Assembly (NCBI RefSeq): GCF_040833985.1
Contig: NZ_CP162139.1
Coordinates: forward strand, 1,191,001-1,255,000
Reading direction: 5' to 3'
DNA: 64,000 nucleotides
From: Leptospira sp. WS4.C2
GTDB taxonomy: Bacteria > Spirochaetota > Leptospiria > Leptospirales > Leptospiraceae
The translations under genes were made by a program, and so were the position numbers. Below, one piece after another: positions 1 to 10,589 of the stretch. Every line of letters starts with the position of its first letter. Positions within the stretch are counted from its first letter, which is position 1. The notes below the pieces were generated by a model. That model saw only the letters and a list, made by a program, of their open reading frames with translations, made no database searches and was not told the origin of the DNA.

Positions 1-1
1 T

Positions 2-2164
2 GGTTTGAGACAGGACCTTCCCACTTTTCATACAAACTTCCGATGGGGAGCCAACGGTGAAGTAAAAGTGGTAAAAGAATGGAACGGTCGTGTCTACTTT
101 GCAGGGGATTTTACAAAAGTCGGAGTCCCCGTTGGCGGAGGTAGTTTTGTCAATTTGGAGACCGGTAACATTTCTCCTACAGATGAGTTTATGAACTTTA
201 ATGATTTAGGAGCCGTACGTGTTACCAGTGCCACGTTAGATGGAAATGGAGGACTTTTTGTTTCCGGACATTTTCAAACTGCAAATACAAAAACAAGAAC
301 TTATTTGGCTCATTTCCTTTCTGATGGAAAGTTGGATCCCAATTTTAATGTCACCATTAATGGAGTGGTAAACCGAGTCCGAGTGAATTCCGGCGTATTG
401 TATCTATTAGGTGACTTTACACAAATCAACGGCGCCACTCGTAACTATCTGGCTGCTGTAGACCAAACCACAGGCCAACTCAATTCCTGGAATCCCAGTC
501 CCGATGTATCTCCCGCAGACTTTGCCATTGGAGAAGGGGTGGCATATATAGTGGGTGGGTATTTTTCCTCGCTCGGAGGTCAAATCCGCCAATTTATAGG
601 AGCCGTCGATTTGGTGAATGGAGTCGCAACATCCTGGCAACCAACCCTTGCCGGTGCTGCCATCTACACGGTTGATTATTTGGGAGGAATTGTCTATGTA
701 GGTGGATCCTTTACTGCCATCAATGGTAGCACAAGAAACAATATTGGGGCCATCAATGCCTCTGATGCTTCGACGACCACTTGGAATCCCGATTCGGATG
801 GGGAGGTCACAAAGATACTCATTCGCGGAGATAAGGTTTATATTGGTGGGAGTTTTTCTTTGATCAACGGAAGTAATCCCAAAAACTTTCTAGCTCGAGT
901 ATCACTTGCTGGTGTTGGATCTGCTGACAATTGGACACCAGCCATTGTTTCATCTTCCGCAAGTCCATTGGAAGATGTTTATGAAACCAGTGGTTTCGTA
1001 TATTTTGTCGGCAATTTTGATTCAGTTAATGGTCAAACCAGAGCCAGTGCTGCCAAGGTAGATTTCAATTTCGGAAACGTTACCGATTCTTGGAATCCAG
1101 GTATATATAATAACGGATCTAATTTTTCAGCTAAATCTATATTGCCATTTAGCAATCGTTTGTTTGTTGGCGGTAACTATATTTACGTGAACATTGTCGA
1201 TAGAAATTATTTATTCTCTGTCGATTTCGCGAGTGGTTCGTTGACAAGTTTTTCTCCTAACTTCAACGGATTGATAAATGATATCGTATTTTATGAAAAT
1301 TACATATATGCATCAGGTAATTTTTTACAAGCGGGTTCGTTAACTCGGAACGGCTTTGTGGAAATGGATTTAAATACGGCACAACCCACCACATGGAACC
1401 CAAGTTTTGGAGCTGGAGCGGGCGAAGTTCAAACCTTAGCGGTTCAAGGAAACTCACTTTATGTCGGTGGGGATTTTACAACCGTAAATGCATCCAGTAT
1501 CAGCCGATTGGCTAAGATTGATTTGAGTCAACCTTCTAGACCAATCCTTTGGCCCAATTTGAATTTTGATGGATCGGTTCGGAAAATTGTAACCAGCGAA
1601 TCTGAACTTTTTGCCACGGGAACTTTTACCTCCGTGGCAGGAACTCCTAGAGTCGGAATTGTTTGCCTCAATTTGACAGGGGCTACTGTAACTGGTTTTT
1701 ATCCTAATGTGATTGATCCGATCACCACACCGAATAACATTCCCGTGGGGATCACAGCCGGGCCAGGGACTGTCAAAACCTTTCATATCTTTGATGGTGC
1801 AGTTTATCTCGCAGGTGAGTTTAGTTCGGTTAATGGAAATACTCGATACCTGGTGGCTGGATTTGATTTAGAACAAAAACAACTATTACCTTTCTCAATG
1901 ACAGTTCCTGGAAACTCCGTCTTTGGTCTGTCAGATGATGGCACATCTCTTTATCTTTTAAGTTTGAGTCAGTATGATTTGAATATCAACTTCCAAACGG
2001 CTCTGGCAAAAATTGACCGAACAGGAGCTGTGGATAGGTCCTATTCTCAATTACAGAGCGGGAATATAACTACATTTTCCATTCTTAGAGGAATTCCCTT
2101 TGTTGTAGGAAATTTTTACTCATGGAACAAAGCGTTTACCTCAGGGATTTGGGCGGTACAATGA
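2..2164 (+). CDS. Delta-60/DUF5122-type repeat beta-propeller protein, 5' end outside window
   Basis: The reading frame is open to the first base of the window. The TTG at 5 is only the first start-like codon, so the true start and any signal peptide lie upstream. The visible ~720 residues are built from about 13 repeats of roughly 45-60 residues. Each contains a G-[DSN]-F-[TS]-x-[VIL]-N-G core (for example LGDFTQING, GGSFTAING, AGEFSSVNG), usually followed by a T-R-x-x-[IL]-A-x-[ID] strand and a W-N-P strand. This pattern fits delta-60/DUF5122 repeats, which form beta-propellers in exported bacterial proteins. Its exact role is unknown; a surface or periplasmic location is inferred from the family. 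It appears to end the transcript: the next gene runs the other way. Confidence 0.8.
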   Translation, partial: GLRQDLPTFHTNFRWGANGEVKVVKEWNGRVYFAGDFTKVGVPVGGGSFVNLETGNISPTDEFMNFNDLGAVRVTSATLDGNGGLFVSGHFQTANTKTRTYLAHFLSDGKLDPNFNVTINGVVNRVRVNSGVLYLLGDFTQINGATRNYLAAVDQTTGQLNSWNPSPDVSPADFAIGEGVAYIVGGYFSSLGGQIRQFIGAVDLVNGVATSWQPTLAGAAIYTVDYLGGIVYVGGSFTAINGSTRNNIGAINASDASTTTWNPDSDGEVTKILIRGDKVYIGGSFSLINGSNPKNFLARVSLAGVGSADNWTPAIVSSSASPLEDVYETSGFVYFVGNFDSVNGQTRASAAKVDFNFGNVTDSWNPGIYNNGSNFSAKSILPFSNRLFVGGNYIYVNIVDRNYLFSVDFASGSLTSFSPNFNGLINDIVFYENYIYASGNFLQAGSLTRNGFVEMDLNTAQPTTWNPSFGAGAGEVQTLAVQGNSLYVGGDFTTVNASSISRLAKIDLSQPSRPILWPNLNFDGSVRKIVTSESELFATGTFTSVAGTPRVGIVCLNLTGATVTGFYPNVIDPITTPNNIPVGITAGPGTVKTFHIFDGAVYLAGEFSSVNGNTRYLVAGFDLEQKQLLPFSMTVPGNSVFGLSDDGTSLYLLSLSQYDLNINFQTALAKIDRTGAVDRSYSQLQSGNITTFSILRGIPFVVGNFYSWNKAFTSGIWAVQ

Positions 2165-2206
2165 GGAAATTAAAAATCGAACCCATTCGAATCAACGAAA
2201 TTAATC

Positions 2207-2223
2207 GCATAACATAATTATGC
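2207..2223 (+). terminator. Weak AT-rich hairpin after the propeller gene
   Basis: Six-base arms GCATAA / TTATGC are separated by CATAA and followed by an imperfect T-rich tract. It lies between the stop of the propeller gene and the convergent hydrolase gene. The stem is AT-rich and short, so termination here is only a possibility. Confidence 0.25.
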
Positions 2224-2260
2224 TGATTCTATTTTAAAAAACAAACTACTAACTATTTTC

Positions 2261-3115
2261 TCATTGAATCCAATTTTGAAATTGAGTTAAAAATTCTTCC
2301 GGCCTTTCCAAAAAAGGCAAATGGCTGCATTCTTCTAAAACTGTAATTTTAATTTTCGGAAATTCAGTTAAAATAGAATCCCAAGTGTAATAGGGTGCTA
2401 CTTGGAAATCCTCTTTTCCCATACAAATCCAAACGGGTAAGGAAACTTCTTTTAAATATGTCGATACATCGATGTCTCGAAATACTTCCCCAAAAAGATA
2501 ATCAAACGCTAGTTTGTTTGTTTGGATTCCTTCCCAAAACATTCGGGAAGGAAAAGGAATTTGATAAAACCCTTTGGCTTCTTGGCTCACACAGAAATGG
2601 ATAAAAAAATCTTCTGGTGAAGTTTCTATATTTTTTTGGAACTGAATTTGGTTTGCCGAGTGGGCTTTTTTACGTAAGTCAGATGCCTCTCTTTGGAAGT
2701 AAACTTCTGCTTCGGCCATAGGGCTTCCATGGCTTGGGCCCGTGGAGATCATACAAAGTTTTGATACCAAGTTTGGAAATTTAGCCGCATAAGCAAGGGC
2801 CATATACCCATGTCCTGAATGGCCAACAACAGGACAGATTGGTATTTTTAATTCTGTTTGGATGAAGGCAAAATCATCTAATAATTTCTCTAAGCTATAA
2901 TCTTCTCGGGTTTCCATTTGTGAGAGGGTTCGTTTCGCAAACCCCCTTTGGTCTACAATGGTGATTTGGTACTGTTCTGCCATTTCCTTGGGGATCACTC
3001 GGGGGTAGTACAAAGCACTTCCAATCCAAAATAGGGGAGGCCCATCCACGTCGTTTTTTGCCACTTGGAGGGCAAATCCCTCTCTTTCGATTGTTTGGTA
3101 TTTCCAATCCACCAT
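2261..3115 (-). CDS. Alpha/beta hydrolase fold protein
   Basis: A 284-residue protein with the alpha/beta hydrolase layout. The nucleophile elbow is G-H-S-G-H-G with Ser100. The expected acid is Asp236 in GKEDF, and the catalytic base is His265 in ECSHLPFLERPEEF. The oxyanion region is near residues 28-40 (LFWIGSALYYPR). The substrate cannot be told from sequence; relatives include esterases, prolyl-peptidase-like enzymes and C-C hydrolases. There is no signal peptide, so it is probably cytoplasmic. It is divergent from a MarR-type regulator 117 bp away, and the gap contains long palindromes, so MarR control is likely. A GAGG-type ribosome site precedes the ATG at 3115. Confidence 0.85.
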   Translation of the reverse strand: MVDWKYQTIEREGFALQVAKNDVDGPPLFWIGSALYYPRVIPKEMAEQYQITIVDQRGFAKRTLSQMETREDYSLEKLLDDFAFIQTELKIPICPVVGHSGHGYMALAYAAKFPNLVSKLCMISTGPSHGSPMAEAEVYFQREASDLRKKAHSANQIQFQKNIETSPEDFFIHFCVSQEAKGFYQIPFPSRMFWEGIQTNKLAFDYLFGEVFRDIDVSTYLKEVSLPVWICMGKEDFQVAPYYTWDSILTEFPKIKITVLEECSHLPFLERPEEFLTQFQNWIQ

Positions 3116-3147
3116 CCTTACCTCCTAGAATCTTTTAAAAAAAAATT

Positions 3148-3192
3148 CCATATAGTTGCAATATACAACTATATGGTTGCAAATTGCAACTA
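3148..3192. promoter_or_regulatory. Layered palindromic operator between hydrolase and MarR genes
   Basis: Two perfect inverted repeats overlap here. The first has 11-base arms, CCATATAGTTG (3148-3158) and CAACTATATGG (3166-3176), around a 7-base centre. The second is a 15-base palindrome, GTTGCAA-A-TTGCAAC (3176-3190). In addition, TAGTTGCAA (3153-3161) is mirrored as TTGCAACTA (3184-3192). MarR-family dimers bind such palindromes, usually in the region shared with a divergent target gene. The site probably controls both neighbouring genes; that is inference from position and symmetry. Confidence 0.7.
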
Positions 3193-3232
3193 AAAAAGAC
3201 TTGAAAGGTTCCAATAAAAGTAGCGAAGTGGA

Positions 3233-3682
3233 ATGGTGAAAGGGATCTCGCATTATTTGGGAATTTATATGAGTGAAACTTTGCTTCTGATGAGGCGGTT
3301 TCTGGTGAATGAATTTGAGAAAAAGAGAATCGGGATGCGATTTGAAGAATGGATGCAGCTTCTTCCTCTGACGGAATCGGAAACGGTAAGCCAGAAAGAT
3401 CTGAGTGATCGTTTGGTAAAAGACAAAACCACAGTATCCAGGTTAGTGGATGGTTGGGTCAAAAAAACCTGGGTAAAACGGGAAGTTTCTTCGCATGACA
3501 AACGATTTTATATTTTGCGATTTACCAAAAAAGGAAAGGAGATTTGGGAAAAAGGCCTTCCTATCATAACCTCCGCAGATGAGGTATTTCGAAAGGATTT
3601 GAGTGATGCTAATGAAAAAGATTTATATCTGCTTCTTTTTAAAATTCAATCTTCTGTTCAACTAACAGAGAAAGAAAAATAG
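3233..3682 (+). CDS. MarR-family transcriptional regulator
   Basis: A 149-residue protein with the MarR winged-helix layout. A dimerising N-terminal helix is followed by a helix-turn-helix around SQKDLSDRLVKDKTTVSRLVDG (about residues 55-76). The wing carries the family signature DKRFYILRFTKKGKEI (about 89-104). MarR proteins repress their own gene and a neighbour until a small ligand, often an aromatic compound or an oxidant, releases them. The palindromic block immediately upstream is the likely operator and the divergent alpha/beta hydrolase the likely target. The ATG at 3233 has no strong ribosome site, so the start could shift to a nearby codon. The gene ends 3 bp from the convergent prmC stop. 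Confidence 0.88.
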   Translation: MVKGISHYLGIYMSETLLLMRRFLVNEFEKKRIGMRFEEWMQLLPLTESETVSQKDLSDRLVKDKTTVSRLVDGWVKKTWVKREVSSHDKRFYILRFTKKGKEIWEKGLPIITSADEVFRKDLSDANEKDLYLLLFKIQSSVQLTEKEK

Positions 3683-3685
3683 TTT

Positions 3686-4570
3686 TCAGGAAAGGGAAGA
3701 TACTTCGGCAAAGAAAAAACGTTCCTTCTTCGAACTGTCTAAGATTCTTTTTGAATTAATATACCCGAGTTCTAATGCCAGTGATTCCACATCATTCATA
3801 TATAATGGATGAGTTTCCAACATCAACTTACCACCGGGATTCAGCCTGCTCTTAGCAGCAGATAACAATCGTTTGTGGAATTCGTAAAAATCCGAAACAA
3901 AAAGTGCTAGATGAGGTTCATAATCCAATACATCCGGCATAATGTCTGGCTTTTCGGATTCAGGAATGTATGGAGGATTGGAGACAATCAAATCAAATTG
4001 TAATTCTTTAGGTAATGACAAATCCAAATCAGAAACAAAAAACTTAGTTTTTTCTGTTAGATTGTATTTTTCAGCATTACGTTTACTCACCTCAATTGCT
4101 TTTTCAGAAAGGTCTGAGAGAGTCACAACACTGGATTCTAAAAGTTGGATAAGGCTTAGTCCAATACAACCGCTACCAGAACATAAATCCCAAATTTGGA
4201 TTTGATCTGTGGTGTTCGCTCTCAAGGATTCCTTCCCTTTCCAAAGATAATCCACAAGTTCTTCTGTTTCGGGCCTTGGGATGAGAACATCATCCGTTAC
4301 AAAGTATTCAAATTTATGAAATCCTTTTTTACCTGTGATGTAAGCGACGGGTTTACGTTTACTTCGTTCGAGAATTTTCATCCTGTAGAGATCAATTTCT
4401 TTTTGGCCCAGAGGCATTTCAAACTGCGCATAGAGTTTGATTCGGGATAGGTTTAATAGGTCGGAGAGGATCCATTCGGCATCTACGCGCGGGTTTGGAA
4501 TTTCCTTTTTTTCCAGAAATTCTGTAGACCGTTTTAAATAATAAAGTAGAGTTCCGGGTTCTTCCGCCAT
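3686..4570 (-). CDS. prmC: Peptide chain release factor N5-glutamine methyltransferase
   Basis: A 294-residue protein that should methylate the GGQ glutamine of release factors RF1/RF2 using S-adenosylmethionine. Its N-terminal helical domain (about 1-75) carries the family's P-V-A-Y-I-T-G segment, and LIPRPETEELVD (about 97-108) is also typical. The Rossmann domain has the SAM motif DLCSGSGCIGLSL (128-140), and the catalytic NPPY sits at 198-201. The length is normal for the family. Translation starts at ATG 4570; a tRNA-Arg gene and the cAMP-receptor-like gene lie just upstream on the same strand. PrmC is usually beside prfA; no release factor gene is present here. Confidence 0.93.
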   Translation of the reverse strand: MAEEPGTLLYYLKRSTEFLEKKEIPNPRVDAEWILSDLLNLSRIKLYAQFEMPLGQKEIDLYRMKILERSKRKPVAYITGKKGFHKFEYFVTDDVLIPRPETEELVDYLWKGKESLRANTTDQIQIWDLCSGSGCIGLSLIQLLESSVVTLSDLSEKAIEVSKRNAEKYNLTEKTKFFVSDLDLSLPKELQFDLIVSNPPYIPESEKPDIMPDVLDYEPHLALFVSDFYEFHKRLLSAAKSRLNPGGKLMLETHPLYMNDVESLALELGYINSKRILDSSKKERFFFAEVSSLS

Positions 4571-4576
4571 ATCTTA

Positions 4577-4649
4577 TGCCCCCAACAGGATTCGAACCTG
4601 TGTCCCCAGTTTAGGAAACTAGTGCTCTATCCACCTGAGCTATGGGAGC
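4577..4649 (-). tRNA. tRNA-Arg (anticodon CCT)
   Basis: The minus strand folds into a complete 73-base cloverleaf. The acceptor stem GCTCCCA / TGGGGGC has a single G-U pair and discriminator A. The D arm is GCTC/GAGC, the anticodon stem CTAGT/ACTGG with loop TTCCTAA, the variable loop is 4 bases, and the T arm is ACAGG-TTCGAAT-CCTGT. Anticodon CCT reads AGG (Arg). The 3' CCA is not encoded. It lies 4 bp from the stop of the CRP-like gene and 6 bp from the prmC start, so it may be processed from a shared transcript. Confidence 0.95.
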
Positions 4650-4653
4650 TTTT

Positions 4654-5298
4654 TTACGTAGGTTTACGTTTCTGATTCACTATCCTTTGGAAATCGGAGA
4701 TATTGTGAATAACAATTTTATCCGGATAGAGATCTAGTTTGCCTGTTTTTACATACTGCATGAGCACCTTTTGTACTTCTCCCACGGGTTGGGCACACCA
4801 ATTGGCAATGTCATCTACAGTAGCAGAAAGGATAATTTCATTATAAACATCATTATTATACTGTTTTTCGTATAACATCACAAAGACGTCGCAAACCTTT
4901 CCGATGATATCATCCATAAGGAGAATCATAAGGCGTCGTTTTTGGTCATAAATGCGAAAGGAAAAAATATGAAGGAGTTTCATCGCGAGTGCCGGGTTTT
5001 TTGTCATTAACATTTCGAAGTTGGCACGGTTGAAATTGAGTGCCTTCACTTCATTAACAGCAATGGCAGTGGCAGAACGAGGTTGTTCTTCTAAAATTGC
5101 CATCTCACCTAAAATATCACCTGCTTCCAAAACATCCAAGGTTTTGATACTTGTCCCAATTGTCTTTGTGATTTTAACCTTCCCTTCTTTGATGAGGTAG
5201 AAGTCATTTCCTGGTTCATATTCACAAAATAGCACTTCGTTCGGTTGGAATACTTTCCCGAATTTTCCAAACATAGCTTCCAACATCTGGTCGTTCAC
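4654..5298 (-). CDS. Crp/Fnr-type cyclic-nucleotide-binding regulator
   Basis: A 214-residue protein. Residues about 10-125 form a cyclic-nucleotide-binding beta-roll, with [14 protein letters not shown] and the phosphate-binding cassette-like [20 protein letters not shown] long helix (about 125-150) follows, then a short C-terminal region (about 150-205) resembling the Crp winged helix. This includes [28 protein letters not shown], in the position of the recognition helix. The cassette keeps an Arg-Ser pair, so cAMP or a related ligand is plausible. The gene starts at GTG 5298, preceded by a strong AAGGAGG, and overlaps the upstream stop by one base (TAGTG). This implies translational coupling to the cNMP/TPR protein. 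Confidence 0.85.
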   Translation of the reverse strand: MNDQMLEAMFGKFGKVFQPNEVLFCEYEPGNDFYLIKEGKVKITKTIGTSIKTLDVLEAGDILGEMAILEEQPRSATAIAVNEVKALNFNRANFEMLMTKNPALAMKLLHIFSFRIYDQKRRLMILLMDDIIGKVCDVFVMLYEKQYNNDVYNEIILSATVDDIANWCAQPVGEVQKVLMQYVKTGKLDLYPDKIVIHNISDFQRIVNQKRKPT

Positions 5299-6350
5299 TA
5301 CTTTCCTCCTTTGAGTTTGGATTTAGCATCTTCAGAGATGCTATCATCCAAAGGTGGCATTTGTGTTACCTTTTGGAATAATTGTTTGGATTTTTCTTTA
5401 TCTCCCGATGCCTCTGTAGCGAGTGCTAGGTGGTAAAGGTTTTCTTTGAGTAAAAGGCCTTTGGGATATTTTTTAATAAAATTAGAAAATTGTGTGATGG
5501 CACTCGGATAATCTTTGGCTTTGAAACTAGACTTACCCATGTAAAACATCGAATTTTCAACAAACTGTTCTTCTTCCTGAGTCACAGAATCTGTTCTTTC
5601 TGAAACCATTTTGAATAAGTCAATGGCATCTGCATACTTTCCTGCGTTCATCAAAGTAGAGGCTTTGTCGTATTGGGAAAGGATGGAGTTTGGATCTACA
5701 CTTGAAGTGGAGTTCTGGTTAGGAACTGCCATTGTTTTCAACATCTCTTGTAGTTTGCCTGATTGTGCACCTGGCTCTGGTTTATACACTAACTCTTGTA
5801 TGGTGAGAGGGAAAGGCGTTTTTTTACGAGCGAGATCCACAAGTTGTTTTGCCCGGTCTACGTACATTCCGTCCGGATAGTGTTGTAAATACTTTTCAAA
5901 GGCATAGGCAGCATGTTCAAAGTTGCCATTTTTATAAAAAACTTCAGCGACGTTCATTAGTTCAAAGGCAGGATTCTTGGCTTCCCCTTGTCCGAGGATT
6001 TCCCTAACCTGACGGTGGACTTGCCGGAGTTGGCTTGAGAAAACTTTTAGCATTTTGATGATTAAATGGGTTTTGTCCGATACGAATTTCTCAAATTCAG
6101 GGACTTTAAAGACAAGAACTGTAGCGGCTCCAATGACTTGTGCCGTTTCTTCTCTTGGATAACGACCGATGGCACTCTTAACTCCGAAAAACTCACCGAG
6201 TTTTACATCCTCTTTCAGCTCCACACCGTTGATATTCGTGTAAGTTAGTACAACACGACCTTTTTGTAGTACAAAGATATCCTCCGCCTTGTCTTTTTCG
6301 AAGTAGACGATGGAACCTCCTTTGTAATTACGAACTATGGGACCTGACAA
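5298..6350 (-). CDS. Cyclic-nucleotide-binding domain protein with C-terminal TPR repeats
   Basis: This protein joins an N-terminal cyclic-nucleotide-binding domain (about residues 1-125; [20 protein letters not shown] is the cassette) to a helical C-terminal half. That half has several tetratricopeptide repeats (for example [23 protein letters not shown] and [22 protein letters not shown]). It has no DNA-binding domain, so it is more likely a ligand-responsive scaffold than a regulator. I prefer the TTG at 6350, which has GAGG six bases upstream and begins [12 protein letters not shown], giving 350 residues. A GTG at 6419 would give 373 but overlaps the upstream amidohydrolase by 44 bp and lacks a good ribosome site. 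The cassette resembles that of the downstream CRP-like protein, suggesting the two proteins work together. Confidence 0.8.
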   Translation of the reverse strand: MSGPIVRNYKGGSIVYFEKDKAEDIFVLQKGRVVLTYTNINGVELKEDVKLGEFFGVKSAIGRYPREETAQVIGAATVLVFKVPEFEKFVSDKTHLIIKMLKVFSSQLRQVHRQVREILGQGEAKNPAFELMNVAEVFYKNGNFEHAAYAFEKYLQHYPDGMYVDRAKQLVDLARKKTPFPLTIQELVYKPEPGAQSGKLQEMLKTMAVPNQNSTSSVDPNSILSQYDKASTLMNAGKYADAIDLFKMVSERTDSVTQEEEQFVENSMFYMGKSSFKAKDYPSAITQFSNFIKKYPKGLLLKENLYHLALATEASGDKEKSKQLFQKVTQMPPLDDSISEDAKSKLKGGK

Positions 6351-6375
6351 CTCATGCCTCGCTTGCGCTTCATTT

Positions 6376-7605
6376 TCAAAAATTAGGTAAAAAAGCCAAA
6401 CTCTTTTTATAACCGACACTGTCAGAAACTTGTTTCAAGAGTTTTTTTGGTGAACCAGCAACCAACTTTGTATTACCATCAATGGAAAATTCTTCAGTTT
6501 CTAAACCGAAATGAAGAAAGAGTGACTTGTATTCTTTTGACCCATAAATTGGATATCCATCGATCACAACTAAATCGATCTGTTTCCAAGATAGATCAGA
6601 CACGTTGACTTCGTTTGTATTTTTATCATCGTTTATTACAAGTAAATCGGCAGAAAGACCAGGCATTAGGGCATTCGGATTTCCTAACTTGAATGCTTTT
6701 CTTGGATTTTCCGTGATCATTTTGAGTAATGTAGCTTCTTCTAATTCTTCCCCATACAATCCAAAGTAAATAGATTTTGCTGTTTTTAATTCATCGAGTA
6801 AATGAAGAGATCCACTTGGAGAATAATCTGTCCCCAAACAAACGTTAACGCCCATATCTAAAAAGAGTTTGATATTGGTTGTTTTTCCAAAGATATGAAG
6901 ATTAGAAGTAGGACACCAAACTACTGAGGCACCTTTTTCTAAAATTTTTTCGACTTCTTTTTGTCCAAAAGGTAAACAATGTACGAGTACAGAGTGTTCG
7001 CCAAGGGCATCTAGTTTTTCCAGAAGACGAAGAGATTGTTTTGAATCATCATCCACTCCTTCTGCCAAATGAGTCACAAAAGGAAGGCCTGCATGTTCTG
7101 CCATTCGATACTCTAAGGCTGGCCCTTCACCCCAACCCAAATTATAATTTCCTACTGAGTGGGCTAAAGTATAGTCGGAAATGAGTTTTACTGGCAGAAT
7201 CCCTCGAAATGGATTTTGTACATGATGGGGAATATGATCGAATACAGTCGTAACACCAGAAAAAAGATTCTTATAAGCACCTAGATAGTATAAAATTTCA
7301 GGATCCACTTGTTGACGCTCTGCGAAAACTCCTGAACTTTTATAGAGATTGTCATAAGACAACCAAGATTGGTGTTTTTCTGTCCCACCTACTTTTGGAA
7401 GGTAACTGGCAAGTAAGTGGTCGTGGGAATTAATAAATCCAGGATAGAGTTTTTTCCCCTTAAGGGAGACAGTCACTGCATTATTGTTCGGTGGCAAGTC
7501 GGTGTCGATGGTAGAAATTTTTTCTCCATCTACTAGAAGGTCCAGGGTTTCTAATTTCCCGTTGCGGTAAACTGAGCCAGATTGGAAGAGGATGGAGTTT
7601 GCCAT
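6376..7605 (-). CDS. Amidohydrolase-family metal-dependent hydrolase (TrzN/SsnA/MtaD-like)
   Basis: A 409-residue member of the amidohydrolase superfamily. Metal-site residues are visible in order: H61-D-H63 in GFINSHDHLLASYLPK, a His in THLAEGVDDDS, a His in VHCLPFG, and the Asp of GTDYSPSG. The order HxH, H, H, D is that of aminohydrolases acting on purine- or triazine-like rings and related deaminases. The substrate is not determinable. The N-terminal ~50 residues form the usual small beta-sandwich. It is cytoplasmic. Its start overlaps the stop of the LysM/M23 gene by one base (TAATG), and the next gene follows after about 25 bp. Confidence 0.82.
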   Translation of the reverse strand: MANSILFQSGSVYRNGKLETLDLLVDGEKISTIDTDLPPNNNAVTVSLKGKKLYPGFINSHDHLLASYLPKVGGTEKHQSWLSYDNLYKSSGVFAERQQVDPEILYYLGAYKNLFSGVTTVFDHIPHHVQNPFRGILPVKLISDYTLAHSVGNYNLGWGEGPALEYRMAEHAGLPFVTHLAEGVDDDSKQSLRLLEKLDALGEHSVLVHCLPFGQKEVEKILEKGASVVWCPTSNLHIFGKTTNIKLFLDMGVNVCLGTDYSPSGSLHLLDELKTAKSIYFGLYGEELEEATLLKMITENPRKAFKLGNPNALMPGLSADLLVINDDKNTNEVNVSDLSWKQIDLVVIDGYPIYGSKEYKSLFLHFGLETEEFSIDGNTKLVAGSPKKLLKQVSDSVGYKKSLAFLPNF

Positions 7606-8243
7606 TAGATTCCCCTTTCCAAAATTCTTTCTGGATTTAAGCTGAGTTTTTGTCTGTTCATTTGGAAGTAGAGGCCTTTGTCTTTTGTCAAAATTCCTAA
7701 CCGGTCTTTTGACTTCACTTGTTGGCCTTCCGTCACTTGGATTCTTTCTAAGTTTCCGTAGACTGAATAGAGTCCGTTTTGATGTTCTAAAATCACAAAG
7801 TTCTCATACCCGTCCATATAATCCACGTGTACCACCTTACCGGGAAGGCTTGCGCGAACAAGTGATGATACCCCACGTTGGAATTGGATTCCTTTATGGG
7901 GGTCGTAAGTGAGCTCTGAAAATTTCTTTACCACCTTTTCTTTTTGCATCAAGGGATAGGTTGGTTTTTCGCTGAGAAGGGATTCGGGTGCTATCGAAAC
8001 TTTTTCTTCCCCTTTGGGAATTCGTAGTAATTCTCTTTCATATAAATTCTCTTTGGTGGAACGGCCATTTAACCTGGCTAAGGTTTCGGGGGAAATTTTG
8101 AATTTTTTCGCAATTCCAAACCAGGAATCCCCTTTGGTCACTCGGTAGGAAGATGGGATTTCTGGTTTTACGTTTTGTTTGGAACTAAGGGGGAAGAAAA
8201 AAAAGAAACCCAAAATAGTTAGAATGTATAGCAGTCTTCGCAT
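7605..8243 (-). CDS. Exported LysM protein with degenerate M23 (LytM-like) domain
   Basis: A 212-residue protein. Residues 1-21 form a signal peptide or anchor with a run of Phe. Residues about 33-76 are a LysM peptidoglycan-binding motif (YRVTKGDSWFGIAKKFKISP). Residues about 120-210 have the M23/LytM fold (GKVVHVDYMDGYENFVILEHQNGLYSVYGNLERI, then EGQQVKSKDRLGIL). The usual zinc ligands are missing: there is no HxxxD, and the C-terminal HxH is replaced by YFQMN. It is therefore probably a non-catalytic LytM factor, possibly an activator of cell-wall amidases as EnvC and NlpD are. It is the first gene of a coupled pair with the amidohydrolase. Confidence 0.82.
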   Translation of the reverse strand: MRRLLYILTILGFFFFFPLSSKQNVKPEIPSSYRVTKGDSWFGIAKKFKISPETLARLNGRSTKENLYERELLRIPKGEEKVSIAPESLLSEKPTYPLMQKEKVVKKFSELTYDPHKGIQFQRGVSSLVRASLPGKVVHVDYMDGYENFVILEHQNGLYSVYGNLERIQVTEGQQVKSKDRLGILTKDKGLYFQMNRQKLSLNPERILERGI

Positions 8244-8290
8244 CCGGTATCCCTTCTAAATGTATCGACAGTCTCCAGGGAGAGGGCAAT

Positions 8291-8316
8291 AAAAAAGGCG
8301 GGAGAACCCGCCTTTT
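8291..8316 (-). terminator. Intrinsic terminator of the EF-G gene
   Basis: Ten-base arms AAAAGGCGGG / CCCGCCTTTT enclose a 4-base loop. Read on the minus strand, the stem is followed by a TTTTTTATT tract. It lies 30 bp after the EF-G stop and before the LysM gene. Confidence 0.9.
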
Positions 8317-8345
8317 CCAAAATCGAACAACTGATGAAGAGGGGT

Positions 8346-10463
<2,118 letters not shown>

Positions 10464-10496
10464 ATTTTCCTCAAAATAATGGTTAAAGTTGAATTG

Positions 10497-10505
10497 ATTC
10501 TACCA
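10497..10505 (-). promoter_or_regulatory. Possible extended -10 promoter element for EF-G
   Basis: The minus strand reads TGG-TAGAAT about 30 bases before the EF-G start codon, matching an extended -10 element (TGn-TAnnnT). No convincing -35 box is seen at the right distance, so this is only a candidate. Confidence 0.3.
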
Positions 10506-10589
10506 AAATCTGAAATGGACTGCGTTTGTAAAGTACTTGGGATTTTTGGTCAAAGGGAAAATCCTGGAGAAAGTTGAGATTAGGGGAAT

